A stretch of 64,000 nucleotides of DNA from Burkholderia sp. WSM2230 (lineage in GTDB: Bacteria > Pseudomonadota > Gammaproteobacteria > Burkholderiales > Burkholderiaceae). The position numbers and the translations under genes were made by a program. Where the stretch lies: NCBI RefSeq assembly GCF_000472445.1, contig NZ_AXAJ01000005.1, forward strand, positions 186,626-250,625, in the 5' to 3' direction. A model generated the notes under the pieces. That model was not told the DNA's origin, searched no databases, and saw only the letters and a list, made by a program, of their open reading frames with translations. Of this stretch, positions 50,903 through 60,078 are shown piece after piece (position 1 is the stretch's first letter; each line of letters starts with the position of its first letter).

Positions 50903-51672
50903 ATTACTTCTCCGCCGGAGATGGAAATGGATTGCCCCGTGATTGCGTCCGAACCCGGCAGGCACAACCACAGCACCGCATTCGCAACCTGCTCAGGACT
51001 CACGAAGCGATGTTGCGGATTCGAGCGAAGCAGGCTTTCGCGCGCTTGCTCTTCCGTGCGCGAGGTTTTGCTGGTGATCTGCTGAAGCGACGCGTGCAAC
51101 AGTTCGGTCTCCGTGTAACCGGGGCACACGGCGTTCACAGTGATGCCTTTAGTCGCGACTTCGAGCGCAAGCGAGCGCGTCAAGCCAATCACGCCGTGCT
51201 TCGCGGCACAATACGCGGCCACATACGCATAGCCGATCTGCCCTGCGGTACTCGCCACATTGACAATGCGCCCGCGGCCACGCTCCAGCATGCCCGGCAA
51301 TACGGCGCGCGTGCCGAGAAAAACGCCGGTGAGATTCACGTCGAGCATGCGCTGCCACAGCGTCACGCCGGTATGCGCAAACGGTGCGGCTTGTGCCTGG
51401 CCCGCGTTGTTGACCAAGATGTCGACCGCACCTGCCCGCTCGAATGCTTGAGCCACGGACGCTTCCTGCGTGACATCCACGCTGATGCACGCGACGTCGC
51501 CCAATGCGCGGCATTTCTCGCGCTGCATGTCGAGCCGCTCGGCATTGCGGCCCATCAACGTGACGCGCGCGCCGGCGCGCAGCAGGTCTTCTGCAATGGC
51601 GGCGCCGATGCCACTGCCGCCGCCCGTGACGACAGCGTGTTGCCCTGCGAGTGACGAGTGGTTTGAATTCAC
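50899..51672 (-). CDS. SDR-family dehydrogenase (3-hydroxyacyl-CoA type)
   Basis: 257 residues from GTG 51672, overlapping the monooxygenase stop as GTGA; the frame upstream of this is antisense/out-of-frame to that gene. Classical [31 protein letters not shown], catalytic Ser in [10 protein letters not shown]-x3-K in YCAAKHG and the PGYTETEL loop. Resembles 3-hydroxybutyrate dehydrogenase. In this operon it likely oxidises a hydroxy-CoA or reduces the ring ketone intermediate. Confidence 0.9.
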   Translation of the reverse strand: MNSNHSSLAGQHAVVTGGGSGIGAAIAEDLLRAGARVTLMGRNAERLDMQREKCRALGDVACISVDVTQEASVAQAFERAGAVDILVNNAGQAQAAPFAHTGVTLWQRMLDVNLTGVFLGTRAVLPGMLERGRGRIVNVASTAGQIGYAYVAAYCAAKHGVIGLTRSLALEVATKGITVNAVCPGYTETELLHASLQQITSKTSRTEEQARESLLRSNPQHRFVSPEQVANAVLWLCLPGSDAITGQSISISGGEVM

Positions 51673-54041
51673 GTGGTTCCTTCTGCGCGCTGCGCGCGCT
51701 CTTGCGCCGACAGGCCGGCATTCGCCGCAGCCTGCGCGCGTTCGCGTTCCAGGTTGCGTTCGAGTTGCGACTTGGCGGCGGTGTACTGATTCGGCCACAT
51801 CACGTCGAAATAGCCGATCTTTGCGGCTTCGTTCAGCGTCCAGGATGGATTGGCGAGATGCGGGCGCGCGATCGCGCAGAGATCCGCGCGGCCTGCTGCG
51901 ATGATGCTGTTCACGTGATCCGCTTCGGAAATCGCGCCCACGGCGATGGTCGCGATGCCGGCTTCGTTGCGCACGCGGTCCGCGAACGGCGTCTGAAACA
52001 TGCGGCCATACACGGGCTTTTCTTCCTTGCTGACCTGTCCCGACGATACGTCGATCATGTCGGCGCCCGCAGCCTTGAATGCGCGCGCGATCTGCACGGC
52101 GTCGTCGGGCGTCGTGCCGCCTTCCACCCAATCGTTCGCGGAAATACGCACGGAAATGGGCTTGTCTTGCGGCCACACCGCTCGAATCGCCCTGAAGACC
52201 TGCAACGGATAACGCAGACGGTTTTCGAGCGAGCCGCCGTATTCGTCCGTGCGATGGTTCGTGAGCGGAGACAGGAAGCTCGACAGAAAATAGCCGTGCG
52301 CGCAATGCAGTTCGAGCCAGTCGAAACCTGCTTCGGCGGACATTTGCGTGGCGCGCACGAACTGCGCTTCAATTTCGCGGAGGTCCTCGTATGTGGCTTC
52401 GCGCGAATGCTGGCTGATGCCGCGCAAATACTGCTGCGGCGAAGCGGAAATGAGCGGCCAGTTGCCGTCAGCGAGCGGCTGATCGATGCCCTCCCACGCG
52501 ACGCGTGTCGAGCCCTTTGCGCCTGAATGCCCGAGCTGGATGCCGATTTTCGCGTCGGACTGACGATGCACGAGATCGACAATGCGTTTCCATGCGGTGA
52601 GATGTTCGGGCGCATACATGCCGGGACACGCGGGCGTGATGCGCGCATGCGGCGACACACAGGTCATCTCGGTCATCACGAGTCCGGCGCCGCCCATGGC
52701 ACGCGCGCCGAGATGCATCAAATGATAGTCGCCGGCAATTCCGTCGACGGCCGAGTATTGCGCCATCGGGGAGACGACCACGCGGTTTTTCAGCGTGACG
52801 CCGCGCAGCGTGAACGGCGTGAACATCGGCGGAATGGAATGTTTTTGAGGCGCGCGCTCGACGCCCGAGCGTTGCGCGAGCCAATCTTCGAAACTGGACA
52901 CATAACGTGCGTCGCGCTCGCGCAGGTTTTCGTGCGAGATGCGCTGCGAGCGCGTGAGCAGCGAATACGCGAACTGTTCAGGCTCGAACGACGTGTAGCG
53001 GTCTACATGTTCGAACCATTCCGTCGAATTGCGCGCGGCATTCTGAATGCGCAAGACGTCAACGCTGCGTACTTCCGTGTAGTGCTTCAGCGCCGCGTGC
53101 AGATCGCCGGGATGCGCGCCGATGCTGTTGGCGAGTTCGATCGAATCTTCAAGCGCGAGCTTGGTGCCAGAGCCGATCGAGAAGTGCGCGGTGTGCGCCG
53201 CGTCGCCCATCAGCACGACCGGCGTTTGCGTGCCGTCCGCATTGCTGCGCCAGTGAACCCATTCCTCGTTGACGACGCGGGGAAAGCGGATCCACTGCGA
53301 CGAGCCACGCAAATGCGCCGCGTTGGACAGCAACGCGTGACCGTCGAGGTACTTCGCGAAGAGCTTTTCGCAGAATGCGATGCTTTCTTCCTTGCTCATT
53401 TCGTCGAGCCCGGCGGCGCGCCACACGCGCTCCGGCGTTTCCACAATGAAGGTGGATGTCTGATCGTCGAAACGATAGGCATGGGCCTGGAACCAGCCGA
53501 ACTCGGTTTTTTCGAACGCGAACGTGAAGGCGTCGAACAGTTTTTTCGTGCCGAGCCAGACGAAGCGGCAATCGCGCACGTCCACGTTCGGCTTGTAGGT
53601 TGCCGCGTAGTGCTGGCGGATCGCGCTGTTCGCTCCGTCGCACGCGATGATCAGGTCGGCCTGATAGTCAGTGTCGTTCGTGACCTGCGTTTCGAAGACG
53701 AGCTTCACGCCCAATTCCTCGCAACGCGCCTGGAGGATATTCAGCAGACGTTTGCGACCGATGCCGCAAAAGCCGTGGCCCGATGAGCGTACCGTGCGCC
53801 CGCGGAAATGGATTTCGATGTCGTCCCAGTGGTTGAACGCGTCGAGTATGGCGTCCGCGCTGGGCGCGTCCGCGGCACGCAGGTTGCCGAGCGTCTGGTC
53901 TGAGAACACGACGCCCCAGCCGAATGTGTCATAGGGACGGTTGCGCTCGACGACGGTGACGTCGTGCGCCGGGTTGCGGCTTTTCATTAACAGGCCGAAG
54001 TACAACCCCGCCGGGCCGCCGCCGATACAGACGATTCGCAT
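51669..54041 (-). CDS. abmA: Bifunctional 2-aminobenzoyl-CoA monooxygenase/reductase
   Basis: 790 residues from ATG 54041. N-terminal half (~1-395): FAD monooxygenase of the salicylate-hydroxylase group, with GGGPAG at 7-12, a DG motif in [12 protein letters not shown], and [23 protein letters not shown]-terminal half (~405-770): Old Yellow Enzyme-type FMN/NADH domain starting [25 protein letters not shown], with [15 protein letters not shown] and the [11 protein letters not shown] motif. This exact fusion is the anthraniloyl-CoA monooxygenase/reductase known from Azoarcus evansii, which hydroxylates and dearomatises 2-aminobenzoyl-CoA. A similar fusion is called salicylyl-CoA 5-hydroxylase; the linked ligase, RidA and beta-oxidation genes favour the anthranilate role. 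Confidence 0.92.
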   Translation of the reverse strand: MRIVCIGGGPAGLYFGLLMKSRNPAHDVTVVERNRPYDTFGWGVVFSDQTLGNLRAADAPSADAILDAFNHWDDIEIHFRGRTVRSSGHGFCGIGRKRLLNILQARCEELGVKLVFETQVTNDTDYQADLIIACDGANSAIRQHYAATYKPNVDVRDCRFVWLGTKKLFDAFTFAFEKTEFGWFQAHAYRFDDQTSTFIVETPERVWRAAGLDEMSKEESIAFCEKLFAKYLDGHALLSNAAHLRGSSQWIRFPRVVNEEWVHWRSNADGTQTPVVLMGDAAHTAHFSIGSGTKLALEDSIELANSIGAHPGDLHAALKHYTEVRSVDVLRIQNAARNSTEWFEHVDRYTSFEPEQFAYSLLTRSQRISHENLRERDARYVSSFEDWLAQRSGVERAPQKHSIPPMFTPFTLRGVTLKNRVVVSPMAQYSAVDGIAGDYHLMHLGARAMGGAGLVMTEMTCVSPHARITPACPGMYAPEHLTAWKRIVDLVHRQSDAKIGIQLGHSGAKGSTRVAWEGIDQPLADGNWPLISASPQQYLRGISQHSREATYEDLREIEAQFVRATQMSAEAGFDWLELHCAHGYFLSSFLSPLTNHRTDEYGGSLENRLRYPLQVFRAIRAVWPQDKPISVRISANDWVEGGTTPDDAVQIARAFKAAGADMIDVSSGQVSKEEKPVYGRMFQTPFADRVRNEAGIATIAVGAISEADHVNSIIAAGRADLCAIARPHLANPSWTLNEAAKIGYFDVMWPNQYTAAKSQLERNLERERAQAAANAGLSAQERAQRAEGTT

Positions 54042-54075
54042 GCTGTTCCCCACTGTGAACTTTGCTGGTGAGGTT

Positions 54076-54104
54076 AATTTAGGTGTAGATAGTTTAGATG
54101 TCAA
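54076..54104 (-). promoter_or_regulatory. Sigma-70-type promoter of the anthranilyl-CoA operon
   Basis: On the minus strand: TTGACA (54104-54099), a 17-base spacer, then TAAATT (54081-54076), 35 bases before the abmA ATG. ATCTA is repeated within the spacer, and TTTACTTGACATCTAAA is an imperfect palindrome over the -35. This AT-rich patch stands out from the surroundings and is the natural target for the operon's MarR regulator. Confidence 0.6.
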
Positions 54105-54233
54105 GTAAATGTGCGGCGGCGCGTTGAGCGGTGACGGTGGTGATCATACAAACGCAGCCCGCCAGGTCCATACGGTTAGAATGGGCTTTCGCGGGTATCT
54201 GTTTTTCGATTCTTTCTAGTGCTGGAGGCGAAC

Positions 54234-55361
54234 GTGCCAGGATTACTTCCCGATGTCGACCGCGACGGACTTCTCGAATATTCAGTCGTGTACACCGACC
54301 GATCGATCAATCACATGTCGCAGCTCTTTCAAGGGGTCATGCGCGATATTTCCGCCTCGCTGAAAAAGGTGTACAACGCGAGGTCGGCCGTCGTTGTTCC
54401 GGGCAGCGGGACATTCGGCATGGAAGCCGTTGCCCGACAGTTCGCGACGAACAGAAAATGTCTTGTCATCCGCAACGGCTGGTTCAGCTTCCGCTGGTCG
54501 CAGATTTTCGACATGGGCGGCATTCCGTCTGAATCCATCGTGCTGAAAGCGCGACCGGTCGAAGAGGGCAGACAGGCTGCCTATGTACCGCCTCCGATCG
54601 ACGAGGTGGTTGCCACGATCAGGAAAAACAAGCCGGATCTGGTCTTTGCACCGCACGTGGAAACTGCCTCCGGGATGATGCTGCCTGACGCCTATTTGCG
54701 CGCGGTGGCCGATGCGGTCCATGACGTCGGTGGCATGTTTGTACTCGATTGCATTGCGTCCGGCACGATCTGGGTCGACATGCAGGCGAGTGGCGTCGAC
54801 GTCCTGATCAGCGCGCCGCAAAAGGGATGGAGCGCCTCGCCGTGCTGCGCGCTGGTCATGCTCAGTCCGCTCGCCCGTGAAAGAATCGAAGCGACAACCA
54901 GCACAAGCTTCTCTTGCGATCTTCGCAAATGGCTGCAGATCATGGAGGCTTATGAGAGCGGCGGATTCGCGTACCACGCCACGATGCCAACGGATAGCCT
55001 CGCGACGTTGCGCGATGTCATGAAAGAAACCGACGCATACGGCTTCGACAAGGTACAAGCGGAGCAGCTCGAACTCGGCAAGCGTGTTCGCTCACTCTTG
55101 ACGGGCGCAGGTTTCAAAAGCGTGGCGGCCGAAGGTTTTCAGGCTCCTGGCGTCGTGGTCAGCTACACGGATGACGACGGTATACGATCCGGCGAGAAAT
55201 TCGCCGATGCCGGCTTGCAGATTGCGCCGGGCGTTCCGCTTCAATGCGGCGAGCCGGAAGACTTCAAGACCTTCCGCGTCGGTCTGTTCGGCCTGGACAA
55301 ACTGCATGATGTGGAAGGCGCCGTCGCGAGACTCGCCAAGGCGCTGGACAGTTTTCTTTAG
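54234..55361 (+). CDS. Class V PLP aminotransferase (serine-pyruvate/alanine-glyoxylate type)
   Basis: 375 residues from GTG 54234, chosen for GGAGGCGAAC directly upstream. Fold type I class V: VVPGSGTFGMEAVARQF near the N-terminus, HVETASGMMLP, DCIASGTIWVDMQASGVDVLISAPQKGWSASP with the Schiff-base Lys. It is divergent from the anthranilate operon and could process amino-group products or simply be a neighbour; I cannot decide. Well conserved with no sign of damage. Confidence 0.9.
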   Translation: MPGLLPDVDRDGLLEYSVVYTDRSINHMSQLFQGVMRDISASLKKVYNARSAVVVPGSGTFGMEAVARQFATNRKCLVIRNGWFSFRWSQIFDMGGIPSESIVLKARPVEEGRQAAYVPPPIDEVVATIRKNKPDLVFAPHVETASGMMLPDAYLRAVADAVHDVGGMFVLDCIASGTIWVDMQASGVDVLISAPQKGWSASPCCALVMLSPLARERIEATTSTSFSCDLRKWLQIMEAYESGGFAYHATMPTDSLATLRDVMKETDAYGFDKVQAEQLELGKRVRSLLTGAGFKSVAAEGFQAPGVVVSYTDDDGIRSGEKFADAGLQIAPGVPLQCGEPEDFKTFRVGLFGLDKLHDVEGAVARLAKALDSFL

Positions 55362-55387
55362 AGTGCTTTCCCGAAGCGCGTGCGCCT

Positions 55388-56029
55388 CTATGCGAGCATC
55401 AGCAAGGCATCATCGAGCGACAGCACCGTTGTGCGCGAATCGAATGCAGTGGCGAACAGATGTTCGTGTACCACCGGGTCCGGGTCGTAGCAGCAATCCT
55501 TGACCGTGTACAGGCGGAAGTCGGCATCGCTCGCATGCGCGACCGACGACAGCACGACACCAGTCGACGCAATGCCAACCATGATGAGCGAATCGACGCC
55601 TTGCGCGGAGAGTCGTGCCTGCAGATCGGTGCCAAAGAATACGCTGGCGCGATGCGCGATGATGAGCGGTTCATCGGCACGCTGGCCCAACTCCGGCGAG
55701 ATCCGGTCGTCTATGAAGAGACCAAGCTGTTTGATTCCCTGCCCGTTCCTGTTCAGTGGGCTAACTTCCGGATAGCCCGGACTGAACCGGAGGTTGGCGA
55801 AGTAGACGCTGACGCCTTTGGCCCGCGCCGCGTCGCAAAGTTTCCGCGTATTCGCGAGCAAGGCCGGCGCGACGGACGGGAAGAGGCCGAGAATGTCCGT
55901 CTGATAGTGCATGACGATAAGCGCGGTTTGCGCCGGCGCGATGGGTGGGATCTGCGGGCTCATGCGCTGCTCAGACGCATTGTTGATTCCGTCATTGCTG
56001 CCAACACTGGGGCTCACGCTGATTGCCAT
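55388..56029 (-). CDS. Isochorismatase-family protein lacking the catalytic triad
   Basis: 213 residues from ATG 56029, supported by GGAGGCGCA just upstream. The fold is clear (TALIVMHYQTDILGLFPS, IIAHRASVFFGTDLQARL, SLIMVGIASTGVVLSSVAHASDAD, KDCCYDPDPVVHEHL). Where active cysteine hydrolases have Asp, Lys and Cys, this one shows His in V-M-H-Y-Q, His-Arg in A-H-R-A-S and Val in T-G-V-V-L. This variant may bind rather than hydrolyse, or use other residues. It is convergent with the class V aminotransferase. Confidence 0.85.
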   Translation of the reverse strand: MAISVSPSVGSNDGINNASEQRMSPQIPPIAPAQTALIVMHYQTDILGLFPSVAPALLANTRKLCDAARAKGVSVYFANLRFSPGYPEVSPLNRNGQGIKQLGLFIDDRISPELGQRADEPLIIAHRASVFFGTDLQARLSAQGVDSLIMVGIASTGVVLSSVAHASDADFRLYTVKDCCYDPDPVVHEHLFATAFDSRTTVLSLDDALLMLA

Positions 56030-56172
56030 TGCGCCTCCGAAATTGTTTTTCGTTGAACGCAGCCAGGCATCGTTTCGCCAAAAACGATGCCTTACCGCCG
56101 TGGAAATTGTACTTTAAGCCGTCACGCGGGCAACGATCAACGACGTCACGGTTCCTGGAAAATGCCGCCCAC

Positions 56173-56495
56173 TCACGCAGCATGCGCAACCGCATACGCT
56201 GCCGCCTGCACACGCGAACTCAGCTTTAACTTGTGCAGGATGTGCTGCACATGAATCTTCACCGTCGCTTCGGCGATATTGAGCGCGCGCGCAATTTCCT
56301 TGTTGGTTCTTCCTTGCGGCGATATGCGCGAGAATTTCCGCCTCGCGAGCCGATAGATCATGAATCGGATCCTGGTCGGGCCTGGCTTCGCCCGCTTTCT
56401 CGGCGACCACGACGAATCGCGGGTCGGCCGTGAGCAGCGCTCGCCAGGCAGTTGAGATGGATCAACGCGAGTTGCGGCGTTTCGGTATGGCTCAG
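56173..56495 (-). pseudogene. Degraded NarL/LuxR-type response regulator
   Basis: Pieces of one gene are spread over two frames. A start region ([11 protein letters not shown]) has CTG in place of ATG at 56495; a receiver fragment ([20 protein letters not shown]) runs straight into the linker and HTH start ([19 protein letters not shown]); then a frameshift leads to [20 protein letters not shown] and [22 protein letters not shown], ending at 56173. Most of the receiver, including the phospho-Asp region, is missing. A real LuxR C-terminus with a lost start, an internal deletion and a frameshift cannot be functional. Confidence 0.7.
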
Positions 56496-56655
56496 TTCGG
56501 CACCATCGCGCCGAACTCCGCGTGCGGGACGTGCTTTGGTCTGACGTATGGCGCGGCGCAGCGGCCGCGTTGCGCGTTCGCGCCGATGTCGCCGGAACCT
56601 CGCCCGGTGCCACATGTCAATAGAACATCTCGCGCATTCACCTGGGGGATGCCAA

Positions 56656-58026
56656 ATGACTGCCATGCAACCAGGGGCGTCGCCCCTTTCCGAAGAGGAC
56701 GCGCGGCGCCAGCTGCGCCGCGCCGTCATCGCCAGCACGATCGGCACCACGATCGAATGGTATGACTTCTTTCTCTACAGCACGGTAACGGGTCTGGTAT
56801 TTGCGAAGCTGTACTTTCCGCAATCCGATCCGCTCGTCGGCACACTTCAGGCGTTTCTGATCTACGCGGTCGGCTTCATCGCGAGGCCGGTCGGTGCGGC
56901 CATATTCGGGCACTACGGCGACCGTATCGGCCGCAAAGCCACGCTCATCGTGACGCTGCTGCTGATGGGCCTTGCCACGTTCGCCGTCGCGTTTGTTCCG
57001 ACCTATGCGTCCATTGGAATCTGGGGCGCCGTGATACTCACGGTGCTGCGCTTTATCCAGGGCGTGGGCGTGGGTGGTGAGTGGGGCGGCTCGGTGCTGA
57101 TGTCCATGGAATGGGCCCGCACCAATGCGCACCGTGGCTTCGTCGCGTCGTGGCCGCAGTTCGGTGTGCCCGCCGGGCTGTTCCTCGCCAACCTCGCGGT
57201 GCTGGCCATGAGCGCCATTTCCGGCGACGCGTTCCTCACATGGGGCTGGCGCGTGCCGTTCTTTCTGAGCATCGTGCTGGTGGGAATCGGCCTTTATATC
57301 CGACTGAACATCCTCGAGACACCCATTTTCGCGAAGCTGCTCGCGGAGCGCAAAATCGAAAAGACGCCGATGCTCGAGGTGATCCGCCGTCAGCCGAAAG
57401 ACATTCTTCTTTCGGCCGTCGCGCGCATGGCTGAACAGGCGCCGTTCTATATCTTCACGGCGTTCGTGTTCACATATGGCGTGACGACGCTCGGCGCATC
57501 CCGCGATCTACTGTTGACGGCCGTGCTGGTAGCCTCAGTGCTGGAATTCGGCACCATTCCACTGTTCGGCCATGTGTCCGATCTCATTGGGCGTCGCCGC
57601 ATGTACATAATCGGCGCCGCCGCGGCGGGCCTGTTCGGCTTCCTCTACTTCGCGATGGTCGACACGCGCAATCCCACGTGGATTTTCGTGGCCATCGTGC
57701 TCTCGCTCGTGCCGCATTCGATGATGTACGGACCGCAAGCCGCGTTGATCGCCGAGTCGTTCACGGGGCGGCTGCGCTACAGCGGCGCTTCGCTTGGCTA
57801 TCAGCTCGCGTCGGTGATCGCGGGCGGTCCTGCGCCGCTGATCGCGACGGCGTTGTTTGCTTACTATCACTCAGGCTACGCAATTGCCTTCTATGTGTTC
57901 CTTTGCGGAGTCCTGAGCGTGATTGCTGCTTCGCGTATGGGCGACTACACGAACAAGGACATCTCTCAGGAATACGACGAGCCGCAGTCGCTGAGCGGCA
58001 GCGAGCATGGTCATCGGCATGCCTGA
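56656..58026 (+). CDS. MFS transporter, metabolite:H+ symporter (MHS) family
   Basis: 456 residues from ATG 56656 (GGGGA upstream). Twelve helices. MHS signatures: VIASTIGTTIEWYDFFLYSTV, FLIYAVGFIARPVGAAIFGHYGDRIGRK (motif A), and LRFIQGVGVGGEWGGSVLMSMEWA. Relatives (ShiA, KgtP, ProP) import dicarboxylates, shikimate or betaines. A His/Asp-rich short tail ends the protein. Substrate unknown. The hairpin at 58093-58131 probably terminates it. Confidence 0.92.
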   Translation: MTAMQPGASPLSEEDARRQLRRAVIASTIGTTIEWYDFFLYSTVTGLVFAKLYFPQSDPLVGTLQAFLIYAVGFIARPVGAAIFGHYGDRIGRKATLIVTLLLMGLATFAVAFVPTYASIGIWGAVILTVLRFIQGVGVGGEWGGSVLMSMEWARTNAHRGFVASWPQFGVPAGLFLANLAVLAMSAISGDAFLTWGWRVPFFLSIVLVGIGLYIRLNILETPIFAKLLAERKIEKTPMLEVIRRQPKDILLSAVARMAEQAPFYIFTAFVFTYGVTTLGASRDLLLTAVLVASVLEFGTIPLFGHVSDLIGRRRMYIIGAAAAGLFGFLYFAMVDTRNPTWIFVAIVLSLVPHSMMYGPQAALIAESFTGRLRYSGASLGYQLASVIAGGPAPLIATALFAYYHSGYAIAFYVFLCGVLSVIAASRMGDYTNKDISQEYDEPQSLSGSEHGHRHA

Positions 58027-58092
58027 GCGTGCGGTGCGGTTTGCTCTCGCATGGAGTCCGAAGGTCCGCAGAGCAGTGGCGAACCGTTGAGG

Positions 58093-58135
58093 AGCCGGGC
58101 CGCAGGCGATACAGCTTGCCACGGCCCGGCTGATT
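58093..58135 (+). terminator. Probable terminator after the MHS transporter
   Basis: Ten-base perfect stem AGCCGGGCCG / CGGCCCGGCT with a 19-base loop, then GATTTTC. Weak T run but very stable stem, 67 bases after the stop. A direct repeat GCGGTTTGC follows at 58138 and 58153. Confidence 0.5.
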
Positions 58136-58186
58136 TTCGCGGTTTGCAGTTCGCGGTTTGCCGTGGGCTTTCCGCGTATTCTTAAG

Positions 58187-58984
58187 TCAAGCCGCCTGAT
58201 AGCGCGACGCCGGCGTATTGGTCGACAGCAGAGTGGACATTGCGCGGCGCGCGGCCTCGTAGTCGTCCCACTTCTCGACCGCATGCAGCGAAGGAATAGT
58301 GACCAGCTCGCGGCGCTCGAAACCGACCAGCGCGGCGTCGACCATATCGTCGGCGGACATCACAATCGCCTTGTCGAGGTTCTCCAGCGGCAGGCCGGCG
58401 GTTTGCCAGAACTCGGTCGCCGTCGCGCCGGGCAGAACGGCCTGCACCTGGATGCCCTTGTCGGCCAGCTCATGATGCAGCGACTGGCTCAAGGCCAGTA
58501 CGAATGCCTTGCTGCCGCCATACACGCCATTCAGGATTTCCGGCGCGATAGCCACGATGGACGCGATGTTGATCAGCGCCCCCTTGCCGCGCGCGACGAA
58601 ACCGGGCACGGCCGCATAAGTGAGCCGCGTCAACGCGCTGACGTTGAGGTCGATCATGCGCTGCATCGCGTCGACGTCGCTGTCGAGAAGCGGCGTATGC
58701 GTGCCGACGCCGGCGTTATTGACGAGCAGCGTAATGCTCGCGTCCTGCTTGAGTTTGGCTTCGACGGCGGCGAGACCGGCTTTGTCGTTCAGATCGGCGT
58801 CCAGTATTTCGACGCTGCGGCGGGTTTCGGACGTGATGCGGGTCGACAGCGCGGCGAGACGCTCGCGGTTGCGGGCAACGAGAATCAAATCGTAGCCGCG
58901 CTTCGCGAGACGGTCCGCATAGATTGCGCCGATGCCCGACGACGCACCAGTAATCAGCGCGGTGCCCTTGTATGCTTCAGTCAT
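58187..58984 (-). CDS. SDR-family oxidoreductase
   Basis: 265 residues from ATG 58984. Classical SDR: ALITGASSGIGAIYADRLAKRGYDLILVAR (NADP-type R after strand 2), NNAGVGT, catalytic Ser in NIASIV, YGGSKAF with Y-x3-K, and PGATATEFW. Divergent from the GlxA-type regulator with about 110 bp between, a frequent pairing in which the regulator controls the dehydrogenase. Confidence 0.92.
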   Translation of the reverse strand: MTEAYKGTALITGASSGIGAIYADRLAKRGYDLILVARNRERLAALSTRITSETRRSVEILDADLNDKAGLAAVEAKLKQDASITLLVNNAGVGTHTPLLDSDVDAMQRMIDLNVSALTRLTYAAVPGFVARGKGALINIASIVAIAPEILNGVYGGSKAFVLALSQSLHHELADKGIQVQAVLPGATATEFWQTAGLPLENLDKAIVMSADDMVDAALVGFERRELVTIPSLHAVEKWDDYEAARRAMSTLLSTNTPASRYQAA

Positions 58985-59039
58985 GGTGTCACTCCTTTGC
59001 AATACGTTGTGATGGCGTGACACAATTCTGGTCAGTTTT

Positions 59040-59069
59040 GACGATGTCGCAAATGACATATATCGTCAT
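59040..59069. promoter_or_regulatory. Palindromic candidate operator between SDR and GlxA-type regulator
   Basis: GACGAT (59040-59045) pairs with ATCGTC (59062-59067), and nested within it ATGAC (59053-59057) pairs with GTCAT (59065-59069) across an AT-rich ATATATC. Central in the 110-bp divergent spacer, 25 bases before the regulator's start. Likely the binding site for the AraC-type regulator or the shared promoter. Confidence 0.45.
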
Positions 59070-59094
59070 CTTTTAGGACATACGGAGAAGCGGC

Positions 59095-60042
59095 ATGCAT
59101 CGCATCGGATATTTGCTGAGCGACGGTTTTCAGGTGATGGCGATCGCGACCCAGACAGTCTTCGAATATGCGAACTTCGTCGTGGGCGAGCCGTTCTACC
59201 ACGTGGAGAACTTTTCGACGGCGGGCGGCGAGGTGCTTTCGTCGCTGGGCATGAGCATGAGCACCCGGCCGCTCAGATCGCGTCGCCAGGTCGACACGTG
59301 GATTGTTGCGGGCGTGAACGATCCATTGACATCGCCGCCGCCTGAAGACGTGCTCGCGTTTCTGCGCAAAACGGGGCCGCGGGCGCGGCGCATCGGCGGA
59401 ATTTGCACAGGCGGTTTCGTGGTCGCCGAGGCCGGTCTGCTGTCGCAGCGCCGCGCCACCACGCACTGGGCCTATGCGCGCGAAATGCAAAAACGCTTTC
59501 CCGACGTTCGCGTGGAAGACGACCGCATTTATATCGTCGACGGTCCCATTTGGACGTCAGCCGGCATGACCGCCGGGCTCGACATGGCGCTCGCGATGGT
59601 CGAAAAAGATCTCGGCGCGGAGGTGGCGCGCTCGGTTGCGCACAAGCTCGTGATGCATCAACGGCGTTCGGGCGGACAGTCGCAGCATTCCGAAATGCTC
59701 AATCTCGCGCCGAAGTCCGACCGCATTCAGAGCGCGCTGAACTACGCACGCGAGAACCTGAGCCGCCCGCTTACCGTCGACGAACTCGCGGAGAAGGTCA
59801 ATCTCAGCCCGCGTCAATTCAGCCGCGTTTTCACGCTGGAAACAGGGCAATCGCCGGCGCGCGCGGTCGAAAGCTTGCGCCTTGAAGCCGCGCGCCTGAT
59901 GATCGAGCAGAGCCGGCATCCGCTCGACGTCATTGCGAAAGAGACAGGCTTTCGCGACCGGCGCCATTTGCGTGAGGCGTTCGTGCGCGGGTTCGGACTG
60001 CCGCCGCAGGCGGTGCGTCGCGAGGCGCGCAGTGCCGCGTAA
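59095..60042 (+). CDS. GlxA-type transcriptional regulator (DJ-1/PfpI + AraC HTH)
   Basis: 315 residues, GGAGAAG before the ATG. Residues 1-185 form a DJ-1/PfpI-like glutamine-amidotransferase fold (ICTGGFVVAEAGLL carries the nucleophile-elbow Cys position; RRATTHWAY follows). Residues ~215-310 hold two AraC HTH motifs (LTVDELAEKVNLSPRQFSRVF; LDVIAKETGFRDRRHLREAF). The family includes regulators of arginine, glycine-betaine and carnitine use. It probably controls the divergent SDR. Confidence 0.92.
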   Translation: MHRIGYLLSDGFQVMAIATQTVFEYANFVVGEPFYHVENFSTAGGEVLSSLGMSMSTRPLRSRRQVDTWIVAGVNDPLTSPPPEDVLAFLRKTGPRARRIGGICTGGFVVAEAGLLSQRRATTHWAYAREMQKRFPDVRVEDDRIYIVDGPIWTSAGMTAGLDMALAMVEKDLGAEVARSVAHKLVMHQRRSGGQSQHSEMLNLAPKSDRIQSALNYARENLSRPLTVDELAEKVNLSPRQFSRVFTLETGQSPARAVESLRLEAARLMIEQSRHPLDVIAKETGFRDRRHLREAFVRGFGLPPQAVRREARSAA

Positions 60043-60078
60043 CGACACCTGCGCTTCGTAGCACGACGTGGCCGACCC

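Noticed and set aside
51673..52305. N-terminal 200-codon extension of the SDR gene
   Set aside because: Lies inside the bifunctional monooxygenase gene in another frame, with no homology-like pattern; GTG 51672 overlaps the upstream stop as expected in an operon.
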